A stretch of 39,098 nt of DNA from JBCBSP01 sp964561235 (GCA_964561235.1 CAZLOV010000006.1:1-39098), one strand, 5' to 3'. Positions 7,904 through 15,489 are shown, counted from the first letter of the stretch. Notes: generated from the letters alone by a model not told the origin. Program-made: numbers and translations.

Positions 7904-8557
7904 ATGCCCTGGACCCGCGGACAAATGGCCGAGCGCGCCGCTGAAGAGCTGGAGGACGGCTTTTACGTCAATCTCGGCATCGGCATCCCCACGCTGGTGG
8001 CGAACTTCATTCCCGAGACGATGGACGTCACCCTCCAGTCGGAGAACGGCATGCTCGGCATGGGTCCGTTTCCGACCGAAGAGGAGGTCGATCCCGATCT
8101 CATCAACGCGGGCAAACAGACCATCACCGAACTCAAGAAGACGAGCTATTTCAGTTCGGCGGACAGTTTCGGGATGATCCGCGGCGGGCATATCGACCTG
8201 TCCATCCTTGGCGCGATGGAAGTGTCGGAGACCGGCGACATCGCCAACTGGATGATCCCGGGGAAGATGGTCAAGGGCATGGGCGGCGCGATGGATCTCG
8301 TCGCGGGCGTCAAGCGCGTGGTCGTCATCATGGACCACACCAACAAGGCCGGGGAACCCAAGCTGCTCAAGGCCTGCACGCTGCCGCTGACGGGGCAGGG
8401 CGTGGTTGACCGCATCATCACCAATCTGGGGGTGTTCGACGTGAAGGGGGACCATCTCGAACTCGTCGAACTGGCCCCGGATGTTAGCGTCGACGAGGTG
8501 CGCGAGAAGACCGAAGCGCGCTTCGAGCCAGGACCGGCGCTCAAGGCGGCGGAATAG
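7904..8557 (+). CDS. scoB: Succinyl-CoA:3-oxoacid CoA-transferase subunit B
   Basis: A 217-residue beta subunit of the 3-oxoacid CoA-transferase, completing the enzyme begun by scoA. The catalytic glutamate that forms the enzyme-CoA thioester is E47 in the diagnostic QSENGM motif. Other family segments are VNLGIGIPTLVANFIP, RGGHIDLSILGAMEVSE and GMGGAMDLVAG. The length is typical. AAGGAG lies 8 bases before the ATG. It ends 11 bases before the stop of the convergent Rieske-ThDP gene, with no clear terminator in between. Confidence 0.96.
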   Translation: MPWTRGQMAERAAEELEDGFYVNLGIGIPTLVANFIPETMDVTLQSENGMLGMGPFPTEEEVDPDLINAGKQTITELKKTSYFSSADSFGMIRGGHIDLSILGAMEVSETGDIANWMIPGKMVKGMGGAMDLVAGVKRVVVIMDHTNKAGEPKLLKACTLPLTGQGVVDRIITNLGVFDVKGDHLELVELAPDVSVDEVREKTEARFEPGPALKAAE

Positions 8558-8568
8558 GGCGGGGGCGC

Positions 8569-10545
8569 CTAGACCAGCTCGGCGTCCTGGATGATCTCCA
8601 GAAGCGCCGGACCGGGATGGGCGATCGCGGCGGCGAGCGCCTGGTCCAGCCGGCCGGCGTCGGCGACCTTGTCTCCCCAGCCGCCGCAGGAGCGCGCAAG
8701 TCCCGCGAAGGACGGATTGACAAGGCTGGTATGGTAGACCGGCCACATCTCTCCGCGCTGTTCTTTTGATATTTTCGCAAGCTCGGCGTTGTTGAGCAGC
8801 ACCAGCGTAATGTCCATGCCATGGCGGACGGCGGTGGTGAACTCCATGGCGTATTGCGCAAATCCGCCGTCGCCGGCGACCGCGATGACCTTGCGGCCCG
8901 CGTGTTCCTCGAAATCCTGCGTGGCCGCCCATGCGCCCATGGCGGCGGGAAAGGCGAAGCCGATCGAGCCGAGATAACCCGACAGCAGGATGGATTGTCC
9001 GCAGGGCTCGAAATACCGCCCGAAGGAATAAGCATTGTTGCCCACGTCGACCGCGATCACGGCGTCGCGCGGCGCGATGCGCGTCAGCGCCTCGAAAATG
9101 ACGCTGGCCGAAAGGCCCTTGCTGGAGGTCTCGCCCAGCCGCCGGCTCTTCTCCTCGCGCCAGTAGCGCCAGCGCTGCGCGATCTCTTCGGTCTGGTCCT
9201 GCGCGCCGATCTCACGGCTCTGCAGTTCATAGCGCAGGATCCCGACCGTGCGCTCGACTTCGCCGAGGACGGGCAGGTCGACCGCGTGGAACTTGCCCAG
9301 CTGCATCGGTTCGAAATCGACCTGGATGATCGGCTTCTTCGGCTCGATGCCGGTGTGGTTGGAGAAGCTGGAGCCAAGGGCGAGGATCAGGTCGCACTCG
9401 TTCATGAACCAGCTCGCCACCGGCGTGCCTGAACGGCCGAGCACGCCCGCCGCCAGCCTGTGGGTGTCGGGGATCTGGCCCTTCGCCTTGAACGTCGTCG
9501 CCACAGGCGCGTTCAGCGTCTCGGCGAGCGCAAGGATTTGCGCCATCGCATGGCGCGCGCCGTAGCCCGCCACGATGAAGGGACGTTTCGCCTTCGCCAC
9601 GCGCTCGGCCATCTCCGTCATCGCGGTTTCCGAGGGCGCGATGTCGTGTCGGGCGAGGCGTCCGGCGGGTCCTTCGGCGCGCGCGTCGCTTGGCGTCTTG
9701 GTGACGTCATCCGGGAAGACGAGATGAGCGACGTCGCGTTCCACGATCGCGGTCTTGCACGCCAGGCTCATGAGTTCTGCATGGCGTGAGGAATGCAGCA
9801 CGGTCTGGCCGAAGCGCGAGACGGCGTCGAAAGCTTCCTTCAGGGGGATGTCCTGGAAGGCGCCGGGGCCGAAGACCTGAACCTGGACCTGACCGGTCAG
9901 CGCCAGAACCGGCGCGCGATCCATCTTCGCGTCCCACAGCCCGGTAAGCATGTTCGTCGCACCGGGCCCCGCGATGGACATGCAGGCCGCAGGCTTGCCG
10001 GACAGCTTGGCGTAGCCTGAACAGGCAAACGAGGCCGCGCCCTCGTGGCGGATCGCGTAATAGGTCAGCGCCCCCTTGTCCTCCAGCGTCCGGAAGGCGT
10101 CCGCGAGGCCGAGATTGGAGTGGCCGACCATGCCGAACACGCTCTTGACGCCCCATTCGACCATGGTTTCAGCCATGACGTCGGCGACGAGACGCGCGCG
10201 CGGCGCCGGCCTCGGCACGCCCACATAGACGCCGTCGGCTCTCTCCTCGACCGGGAAGGTCCGCTGCCCGGAATCCTCATGCCCTCCGGGCGGCTTGCCG
10301 GTGAGCGGATCAAAGTCCCAGCCGTGCCAGGGACAGCGGAGCCAGCAACGCCCGTCCAGGCCCTTTTCGATGGACCCTTCGCCAAGCGGTCCGCCCTGAT
10401 GCGGGCAGCGATTGTCCATCGCCGCCCACTGACCCTCGAAACGGACCAGCGCGATCGTGTGGCCAAGCGCGGTGACCGATTTCACGCGACCTTCGGGCAG
10501 ATCGCCGATTTCGGCGACCTTCACCCATTCAATCGGCTCCGTCAT
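8569..10545 (-). CDS. Fusion of a Rieske [2Fe-2S] domain with a pyruvate-oxidase-like thiamine-diphosphate enzyme
   Basis: 658 residues from the ATG at 10545, preceded by GGGAGGG; longer in-frame starts lack a site. Residues 1-110 are a Rieske ferredoxin-type domain with cluster ligands C47-P-H49 and C71-P-W-H74. Residues about 115-658 are a complete ThDP enzyme of the pyruvate oxidase/acetolactate synthase superfamily. The PYR domain has the cofactor-activating Glu in RHEGA (E168) and SIAGPGATN. The middle domain resembles the nucleotide-binding domain of FAD-dependent pyruvate oxidases. The PP domain has GDGG (558) with NN (585-586). No transmembrane segment or PoxB-like C-terminal membrane peptide is obvious. 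The likely reaction is oxidative decarboxylation of a 2-oxoacid with electrons leaving through the Rieske cluster; substrate and FAD are inferred. It is divergent from a membrane operon encoding a second Rieske protein. Confidence 0.88.
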   Translation of the reverse strand: MTEPIEWVKVAEIGDLPEGRVKSVTALGHTIALVRFEGQWAAMDNRCPHQGGPLGEGSIEKGLDGRCWLRCPWHGWDFDPLTGKPPGGHEDSGQRTFPVEERADGVYVGVPRPAPRARLVADVMAETMVEWGVKSVFGMVGHSNLGLADAFRTLEDKGALTYYAIRHEGAASFACSGYAKLSGKPAACMSIAGPGATNMLTGLWDAKMDRAPVLALTGQVQVQVFGPGAFQDIPLKEAFDAVSRFGQTVLHSSRHAELMSLACKTAIVERDVAHLVFPDDVTKTPSDARAEGPAGRLARHDIAPSETAMTEMAERVAKAKRPFIVAGYGARHAMAQILALAETLNAPVATTFKAKGQIPDTHRLAAGVLGRSGTPVASWFMNECDLILALGSSFSNHTGIEPKKPIIQVDFEPMQLGKFHAVDLPVLGEVERTVGILRYELQSREIGAQDQTEEIAQRWRYWREEKSRRLGETSSKGLSASVIFEALTRIAPRDAVIAVDVGNNAYSFGRYFEPCGQSILLSGYLGSIGFAFPAAMGAWAATQDFEEHAGRKVIAVAGDGGFAQYAMEFTTAVRHGMDITLVLLNNAELAKISKEQRGEMWPVYHTSLVNPSFAGLARSCGGWGDKVADAGRLDQALAAAIAHPGPALLEIIQDAELV

Positions 10546-10628
10546 GGCGTCCCTCCCACGTTCGCTGGCCGGCATCAGGCCGCGCCGAACGTCCCGCCGC
10601 AACCCGCTGTTCGTCATTTCACATGAAG

Positions 10629-10659
10629 TTGACGCCGGGCGGGGGAAGTATGGAATACT
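10629..10659 (+). promoter_or_regulatory. Possible promoter of the membrane redox operon
   Basis: TTGACG (10629-10634) is a good -35. A weak -10-like AATACT (10654-10659) follows after 19 bases, a longer spacer than usual. The element lies in the 149-base divergent region between the Rieske-ThDP gene and the operon. No clear promoter was seen for the minus strand. Confidence 0.28.
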
Positions 10660-10694
10660 CTGTCTTGGCGTCGTTGAATCTGGGGAGGGCGCAC

Positions 10695-10952
10695 ATGCCG
10701 GCGATCACCGCCGCTCAAGCGGAGATCATCGTCGCCGGAGCGGGAATCTATCTCGCTGCCGGCCTGGTGTTCGCCTTTGTGTTTGCATTTCTCCTCGTCG
10801 GATTCGTCTCGCCGGGCGCGCGCGCAAGCGCGCCCTTGCAGTTCCGCCTGATCATCCTTCCCGGACTGATGCTGCTCTGGCCGCTCGCCGCAGCGGCGAG
10901 TCTCAGACGGGTTTTCGCAGGCGAACCCCTGGCTGCAGGAGCGCATGAATGA
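10695..10952 (+). CDS. Small two-helix membrane protein, first gene of the redox operon
   Basis: An 85-residue protein from the ATG at 10695, chosen because GGGAGGG stands about 6 bases upstream; an alternative ATG at 10650 also has a purine-rich site. It has two predicted membrane helices. The first spans about residues 10-36 (IYLAAGLVFAFVFAFLLVGFV). The second spans about 50-66 (LIILPGLMLLWPLAAA), followed by a basic R-R and a short tail. No cofactor ligand is obvious. Its TGA overlaps the ATG of the next small gene (ATGA), indicating translational coupling. I do not recognise a named family. Position suggests an accessory subunit of the heme/Rieske membrane protein encoded downstream. Confidence 0.75.
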   Translation: MPAITAAQAEIIVAGAGIYLAAGLVFAFVFAFLLVGFVSPGARASAPLQFRLIILPGLMLLWPLAAAASLRRVFAGEPLAAGAHE

Positions 10953-11095
10953 GACGCAAGCTTCGCGATTTGCACACCAGCCTGTGGCTCATTCTCGGCC
11001 CCGCGCTCGCCGCGATTGCGGTGATCGCGCTTCTGGCGCGTGCGCCGGATTCAACCGAAACGGGTGCACCCGCAGGTGTCTACGAAACTTCGTAA
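10949..11095 (+). CDS. 48-residue single-helix membrane protein
   Basis: An ORF of 49 codons (ATG 10949, TAA 11093-11095). It begins inside the stop of the preceding gene through an ATGA overlap and ends 18 bases before the ferric-reductase-like gene. The product starts MRRKLRDLHTS, a strongly basic N-terminus. One hydrophobic helix follows (LWLILGPALAAIAVIALLA, about residues 12-30), then a short polar tail ending ETS. The positive-inside rule puts the N-terminus in the cytoplasm. Support comes from the coupled start, the clean charge/hydrophobic pattern and tight packing. It is probably a small subunit of the adjacent redox complex; no family is recognised. Confidence 0.7.
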   Translation: MRRKLRDLHTSLWLILGPALAAIAVIALLARAPDSTETGAPAGVYETS

Positions 11096-11113
11096 CGCAA
11101 AAGGGCGCATCCC

Positions 11114-12169
11114 ATGGCGGTCGGTTTCCAGGCGGTTCAATGGAACCCGTTCAAACGGCGTTATGTCGCCGTTTTATGGCTCGGATCGCTGGTCTTCACT
11201 GGCGTGTTCATCATCGCAAGCGCGCTCGGCCAGCCGCCGGGCGAGAGCTTTCATCCGGTCCAGCTTGCCATGCGCGCCATGGCGGCGACGGCGTTCGGTC
11301 TGCTCACCCTGACGCTCGCCATCGGGCCGCTGGCCCGGCTTTCGCCGCGTTTCACGCCGCTGCTGTACAATCGCCGCCATCTCGGGGTGACGGTCTTTGT
11401 CTTCGCCCTGCTTCACGCCGCCCTTGCGATCCTCTGGTATCACGGCTTTTCGGCGACCAATGCGTTCGTCTCGCTGATCGCGACCAATCCGAATTATGAC
11501 CGCATCCATGGCTTTCCGTTCGAGAGCCTGGGGCTCGCCGCCTTCCTCGTCCTGTTCGCCATGGCCGCGACAAGCCACGACTTCTGGCTCGATCTGCTGG
11601 GGGCGCCGGTCTGGAAGGCCCTGCACATGCTGGTCTATCCGGCCTACGTACTGCTCGTCGGACATGTCGCGCTCGGCGCGATGCAGGACCAGACCTCCGG
11701 CTTCTTCCCGGTGTTCACCTTCGCCTCGGCCGGCGGGCTGGTCGCGCTGCATCTCGCCGCCGGATACAAGGAGTGGACCGCCGACCGCCGCCATCCGCTC
11801 GGTCTTGAAGAGGGCTGGATGAGCGCCGGCGACCCGCGCGACATCCCCGACGGCCGCGCGGTCATCCTCAGCGTGCCGGGCGGCGAGCGCATCGCCGTGT
11901 TCAGTGACGGACGTTCGATCGGGGCGGTCACGAATGTCTGCAAGCATCAGAACGGGCCGCTTGGCGAAGGCCGCATCAAGGACGGCTGCGTGGTCTGCCC
12001 CTGGCACGGCTGGGAATACCGGCTTGCCGACGGCGTGGCGCCGCCCCCGTTCAACGAACGGATCGCCACCCACGAAGTGCGGCTCAAGCACGGCGAGGTC
12101 TGGGTCAACACGCACCCTCTGCCTCCGGGCACGCCGCGCCCGCTCATCCAGCTGCCTGTGGAGGGCTGA
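11114..12169 (+). CDS. Ferric-reductase-like heme b membrane protein fused to a C-terminal Rieske domain
   Basis: 351 residues in two parts. Residues 1-225 hold about six membrane helices (near 17-38, 52-75, 90-110, 137-153, 168-190, 198-216) of the ferric-reductase-like transmembrane family. Two His pairs are suitably placed for two b hemes: H89/H101 around the third helix and H171/H184 around the fifth. Residues about 228-351 are a Rieske [2Fe-2S] domain with C276-K-H278 and C295-P-W-H298. It closely resembles the Rieske part of the divergent ThDP fusion (shared GPLGEG and CPWHGW). The protein probably moves electrons between a soluble donor or quinone and membrane hemes; direction and partner are not determinable from sequence. 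AAAGGGCG precedes the ATG. The next gene starts 3 bases after the stop. Confidence 0.9.
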   Translation: MAVGFQAVQWNPFKRRYVAVLWLGSLVFTGVFIIASALGQPPGESFHPVQLAMRAMAATAFGLLTLTLAIGPLARLSPRFTPLLYNRRHLGVTVFVFALLHAALAILWYHGFSATNAFVSLIATNPNYDRIHGFPFESLGLAAFLVLFAMAATSHDFWLDLLGAPVWKALHMLVYPAYVLLVGHVALGAMQDQTSGFFPVFTFASAGGLVALHLAAGYKEWTADRRHPLGLEEGWMSAGDPRDIPDGRAVILSVPGGERIAVFSDGRSIGAVTNVCKHQNGPLGEGRIKDGCVVCPWHGWEYRLADGVAPPPFNERIATHEVRLKHGEVWVNTHPLPPGTPRPLIQLPVEG

Positions 12170-12172
12170 GAC

Positions 12173-12949
12173 ATGGCGACTGGACCCATCCGTCCCAAGG
12201 GAACGCGTGAGGACGTTTTCATCGGGTATGAGGCGCTGAGATCGCCGGACCGGCGCTTTCTCCTCGGCCTGACCGCCGCCGGCCTTGCCGCCGGCGCGGG
12301 CTGGTTTGCAGGCGTGCTGCAGGCGCCGGCCGGCCGCGGATCGTGGGATCAGGGCACGCCGGTCTCCGTCACCGGGGAGCTTGTTGCTGCGCCGTATGCG
12401 CACATCCGCTCGACAGACGCGGCAGGACGGGTGCAAACGATCTATCTCGCCTGCGAAACCAAATGCGGCGGCCGCGAGATCCTTGAACGGCTCGGACTGG
12501 ACCGCGGGTTTTTCGCCACCGCGACCGGCACGCTGATCGAACGCGGCCGCCACCGGATGCTCGCCATCAAGGATGACGACAGCTGGTATGAACCGGCGCC
12601 GGCCGACCTGAACCTGACAGCGCCGCGCGAGGAGGATCTCGGCGAAGCCGAACTGACGGGCATGATCGTGGATACGAAATGCTGGTTCGGCGCGATGCGT
12701 CCGAATGAAGGCCTCGTCCACAAGGCGTGTGCGATGCTCTGCATCGCCAACGGTCTGCCGCCCTATTACGCGATACGCGACGGCCGCGGGCGCGAGCAGG
12801 GCCTGCTCATCCTCGGTCCGCAGCGCGAGCGCGTCGTGGAGGCGATCCTGCCTGACGTGGCCGAGCCGGTCCGCGCGCTTGGACGGCTGGTGCGCATTGA
12901 CGACGTCATCGAGTTCCGCCTGCGTCCGGAGACGCTTCGGCGGCTTTAG
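12173..12949 (+). CDS. Membrane-anchored periplasmic Cys/His protein, last gene of the redox operon
   Basis: 258 residues. A cytoplasmic leader of about 26 residues ends in an arginine pair (DRRFLLGL), followed by one hydrophobic segment (about 31-50). This could be a Tat-type signal or a signal anchor. The rest would be periplasmic. Two similar-looking segments follow: one starts VSVTGELVAAPYA with C94 and C98, the other starts AELTGMIVDTKC with C170, H183, C186 and C190. The C-x15-C-x3-C arrangement with a nearby His suggests a metal or redox centre. No CxxCH heme c motif is present. Family name unknown to me. GGAGG at the end of the previous gene serves as ribosome binding site. It ends 3 bases from the convergent sdaA. 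Confidence 0.8.
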   Translation: MATGPIRPKGTREDVFIGYEALRSPDRRFLLGLTAAGLAAGAGWFAGVLQAPAGRGSWDQGTPVSVTGELVAAPYAHIRSTDAAGRVQTIYLACETKCGGREILERLGLDRGFFATATGTLIERGRHRMLAIKDDDSWYEPAPADLNLTAPREEDLGEAELTGMIVDTKCWFGAMRPNEGLVHKACAMLCIANGLPPYYAIRDGRGREQGLLILGPQRERVVEAILPDVAEPVRALGRLVRIDDVIEFRLRPETLRRL

Positions 12950-12952
12950 GTC

Positions 12953-14326
12953 TCAGCACACCGGAACATTGACGGCGAGCCCTCCGGTAGAGGTCTCCTT
13001 GTACTTGTCCGCCATGTCGAGGCCGGTCTGGCGCATGGTCTCGATCACCTGATCAAGACGCACCTTGTATTCGCCGTCGCTGGCCAGGGCGAGCCGGGCT
13101 GCGTTGATCGCCTTGATCGCGCCGATCGCGTTGCGCTCGATGCAGGGGATCTGGACAAGCCCGCCGACCGGGTCGCAGGTCAGGCCGAGATTATGCTCCA
13201 TCGCGATTTCGGCGGCGTTCTCGATCTGGCTGTTCGTGCCGCCGAGCGCAGCCGCAAGACCGCCGGCAGCCATCGAACACGCCACCCCGACCTCGCCCTG
13301 ACAGCCCGCCTCCGCTCCGGAAATCGACGCGTTGAGCTTGTAGAGCGCCCCGATGGCGGCGGCTGTGAGAAAGAAGCGCATCAACGCATCACCGTCTTCG
13401 GTGCGCCGGTGGTGCCGGTCGTAATATCTCGCCACAGCGGGAATAATGCCGGCCGCGCCGTTCGTCGGCGCCGTGACGACTTTCCCGCCGGCTGCGTTTT
13501 CCTCGTTGACCGCCATCGCCCAGAGATTGACCCACTCCATGGACGCCAGCGGATCGCTTTCGGCGCGCTCTCCAAGCGCCATCAGGCGTTTTTTCATTTC
13601 CGGCGCGCGCCGGCGCACCTTCAGCGCGCCCGGCAGGACGCCCTCCACGGCGGTGCCGCGTTCGATGCAGGCTTCCATCGCCTCCCAGACCGCCCGCACC
13701 TGGTCGCGGACCTCGGCCTCGCTGCGAAACGCCGTCTCATTGGCGAGCATGACCCGCCAGATCGGCAGCGTCTCGCGCGCGCAGACCGCCAGCAGTTCCT
13801 CGCATGAGTTGAAGGAATAGGGCTCGCCCTGAAGCGCTTCGGCCGCGGAGTTTCTGCCCGCCTCGGCCTCGTTGATCACGAAGCCGCCGCCGATTGAGTA
13901 CCAGATCTCGGATTTGATGAGCGCGCCTGATGCGTCGAAGGCGGAGAACTTCATGGCGTTGGAATGAAAGGGCAGGCGGGTCTCGCCTGAAAGCCTGAGG
14001 TCCGCTGCGGGATCGAACGCGATTTCGTGTTCGCCAAGCAGCTTCAGGCGCCGGGTTTCCGCGATGCGCTGCGTTCTGCGGGCGAGATCATCCGGGTCGG
14101 CCGCCTCCGGGGCCACGCCTTCCAGTCCCCAGAGGATCGCCTTGTCGGTCGCGTGACCGGGTCCGGTCAGGGCGAGCGAGCCGTACGCCTCCGCCTCGAT
14201 ACGCGCCGCGGCGCTGACGTCCTCAAGCCCCTCCAGAAACAGGCGGGCGGCCTTCATCGGCCCGACCGTGTGCGAACTCGACGGCCCCACACCGATCTTG
14301 AACAGGTCGAAGACGCCGAAATGCAT
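12953..14326 (-). CDS. sdaA: L-serine ammonia-lyase, iron-sulfur dependent
   Basis: 457 residues, the length of single-chain bacterial L-serine dehydratases, which deaminate serine to pyruvate and ammonia with a [4Fe-4S] cluster. The N-terminus FDLFKIGVGPSSSHTVGP is diagnostic. The C-terminal catalytic half shows GAEAGCQGEVGVACSMAA, TCDPVGGLVQIPC and the terminal VNVPVC that places the conserved C-terminal cysteine. It is the last gene of a likely minus-strand operon with the RAM-domain protein (8-base gap) and kynA. Pyruvate from serine could feed the nearby Rieske-ThDP enzyme, but that link is only positional. Confidence 0.95.
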   Translation of the reverse strand: MHFGVFDLFKIGVGPSSSHTVGPMKAARLFLEGLEDVSAAARIEAEAYGSLALTGPGHATDKAILWGLEGVAPEAADPDDLARRTQRIAETRRLKLLGEHEIAFDPAADLRLSGETRLPFHSNAMKFSAFDASGALIKSEIWYSIGGGFVINEAEAGRNSAAEALQGEPYSFNSCEELLAVCARETLPIWRVMLANETAFRSEAEVRDQVRAVWEAMEACIERGTAVEGVLPGALKVRRRAPEMKKRLMALGERAESDPLASMEWVNLWAMAVNEENAAGGKVVTAPTNGAAGIIPAVARYYDRHHRRTEDGDALMRFFLTAAAIGALYKLNASISGAEAGCQGEVGVACSMAAGGLAAALGGTNSQIENAAEIAMEHNLGLTCDPVGGLVQIPCIERNAIGAIKAINAARLALASDGEYKVRLDQVIETMRQTGLDMADKYKETSTGGLAVNVPVC

Positions 14327-14334
14327 GGCTCGCG

Positions 14335-14601
14335 TCAGCCTTCGCCTAGGCCTTTGTCCGGCGTGAAGGCATTGAAACAGATAATCGTCTGCGTCTCCTT
14401 CACGCCGCTGATCACCTGGACCTTCTGGTTCACGAAACGGCCGATATCCGCTTCGGTCTCCACGGAGAACTGGGCGAGGAGGTCGAACGCGCCGGAAATC
14501 GAGTGGACCTGGCGGGCCTCCTCGACGGTGTCGACCAGGGTGGTCGCCACGTCATAGGTGCGGCCGAGCTCGCATTTGATGAAGATGTAGAACTGGCGCA
14601 T
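14335..14601 (-). CDS. Stand-alone RAM (Lrp/AsnC ligand-binding) protein without DNA-binding domain
   Basis: 88 residues from the ATG at 14601, supported by AAAGG 5 bases upstream. The whole protein equals the C-terminal regulation-of-amino-acid-metabolism domain of Lrp/AsnC regulators: the opening beta strand (RQFYIFIKCELG), the SGAFDLLAQF strand and ISGVKETQTIICF strand. The usual winged-helix N-terminus is absent, and upstream sequence up to kynA has no room for it. Stand-alone RAM proteins form beta-barrel oligomers that bind amino acids. It sits between tryptophan dioxygenase and serine dehydratase, which suggests sensing of an amino acid to modulate a partner regulator or one of these enzymes. 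That role is inference. Confidence 0.85.
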   Translation of the reverse strand: MRQFYIFIKCELGRTYDVATTLVDTVEEARQVHSISGAFDLLAQFSVETEADIGRFVNQKVQVISGVKETQTIICFNAFTPDKGLGEG

Positions 14602-14621
14602 CGGAACCTTTCGCGGCGATC

Positions 14622-15481
14622 TCAGGCGGTCAGCGAGGATCGCACCGTCCATAGCTCAGGAAACAGCCTCAGATCGAGGGCCTTGAGAAGATAGGAAACG
14701 CCGCCCGAACCGCCTGTGCCTCTCCGGAAGCCGATGATCCGCTCGACGGTCTTCATGTGATTGAAGCGCCATTGCTGGAACTTCTGCTCGAGATCGACAA
14801 GCTTTTCAGCCAGTTCGTAGAGGGCCCACCAACGCTGGGTATCCGCATAGACCGCCGCCCATGCGGCTTCAACGTCCGCACCCGGTTCATAGGGCTGCGA
14901 CCAGTCCCGCGAGAGCGCGCGCCTGGGAACCGGCAGGCCCTGACGCGCCGCATGCATCAGCGTCTCGTCATAGAGGCTCGGCGCATGCAGCGCGGCTTCA
15001 ACGGCGCTCCTTGCAGCCGGCTCTTCATTGAAAACAGCCACATAGGCCGGATTCTTGTTGCCGAGCCTGTATTCGAACCGGCGGTATTGAGCGGACTGGA
15101 AACCCGAGGACTGGCCCAGCCGGTCGCGAAAGCGCAGATACTCCGCAGGCGTCATCGTTGCGAGCACGGCCCAGGACTGGGTGAGCTGTTCCTGCACGCG
15201 CGCGATGCGTGCGAGCATCTTCAGCGCAGGGCCGGCCTCATCGGCCTGCAGGCGCGCGATCGCCGCGTCGAGTTCGTGCAGGCACAGCTTGAACCAGAGT
15301 TCGGAGGCCTGATGGATGATGATGAACATCATCNNNNNNNNNNATGCTCTTCCGAAAGCGGCGCCTGGGCCGAAAGGATGTGGTCGAGCTGCAGATAGCG
15401 CCCGTAAGACAGCCCGCCTTCGGGGGTCCAGTGGATGTCCTCTCCGGAAAGATCGACGGATGTCTTGAAACCGTCGGACAT
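14622..15481 (-). CDS. kynA: Tryptophan 2,3-dioxygenase, interrupted by a 10-N assembly gap
   Basis: Heme enzyme opening the indole ring of tryptophan to N-formylkynurenine, first step of the kynurenine pathway. The N-terminal 46 codons (15481-15344) read MSDGFKTS...LSYGRYLQLD...SAQAPLSEEH. The remaining 236 residues follow from 15332 with MMFIIIHQASELWFKL, the QWRFNHMKTVERIIG motif containing the heme His, and the GTGGSGGVSYL motif. The gap splits the conserved HDEM motif. Restoring Asp-Glu needs only 5 missing bases, giving 284 residues, the normal bacterial length. As written the 10 N add 5 bases and break the frame, so this is an assembly artefact, not a pseudogene. It lies 8 bases downstream of the FAA-hydrolase gene. 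Confidence 0.93.
15334..15343. other. Assembly gap (10 N) inside kynA
   Basis: Ten undetermined bases. The flanking codons encode SEEH and MMFIII of tryptophan dioxygenase. Known family members have only Asp-Glu between these, so about five bases are really missing. The number of N is therefore a placeholder. Confidence 0.95.
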
Positions 15482-15489
15482 GGCGAACC

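Noticed and set aside
12173..12949. c-type cytochrome encoded by the last redox-operon gene
   Set aside because: No CxxCH motif is present despite several cysteines.
14622..15481. kynA as a frameshifted pseudogene
   Set aside because: The break coincides exactly with the 10-N placeholder, and both sides are fully conserved; five real bases restore the frame.
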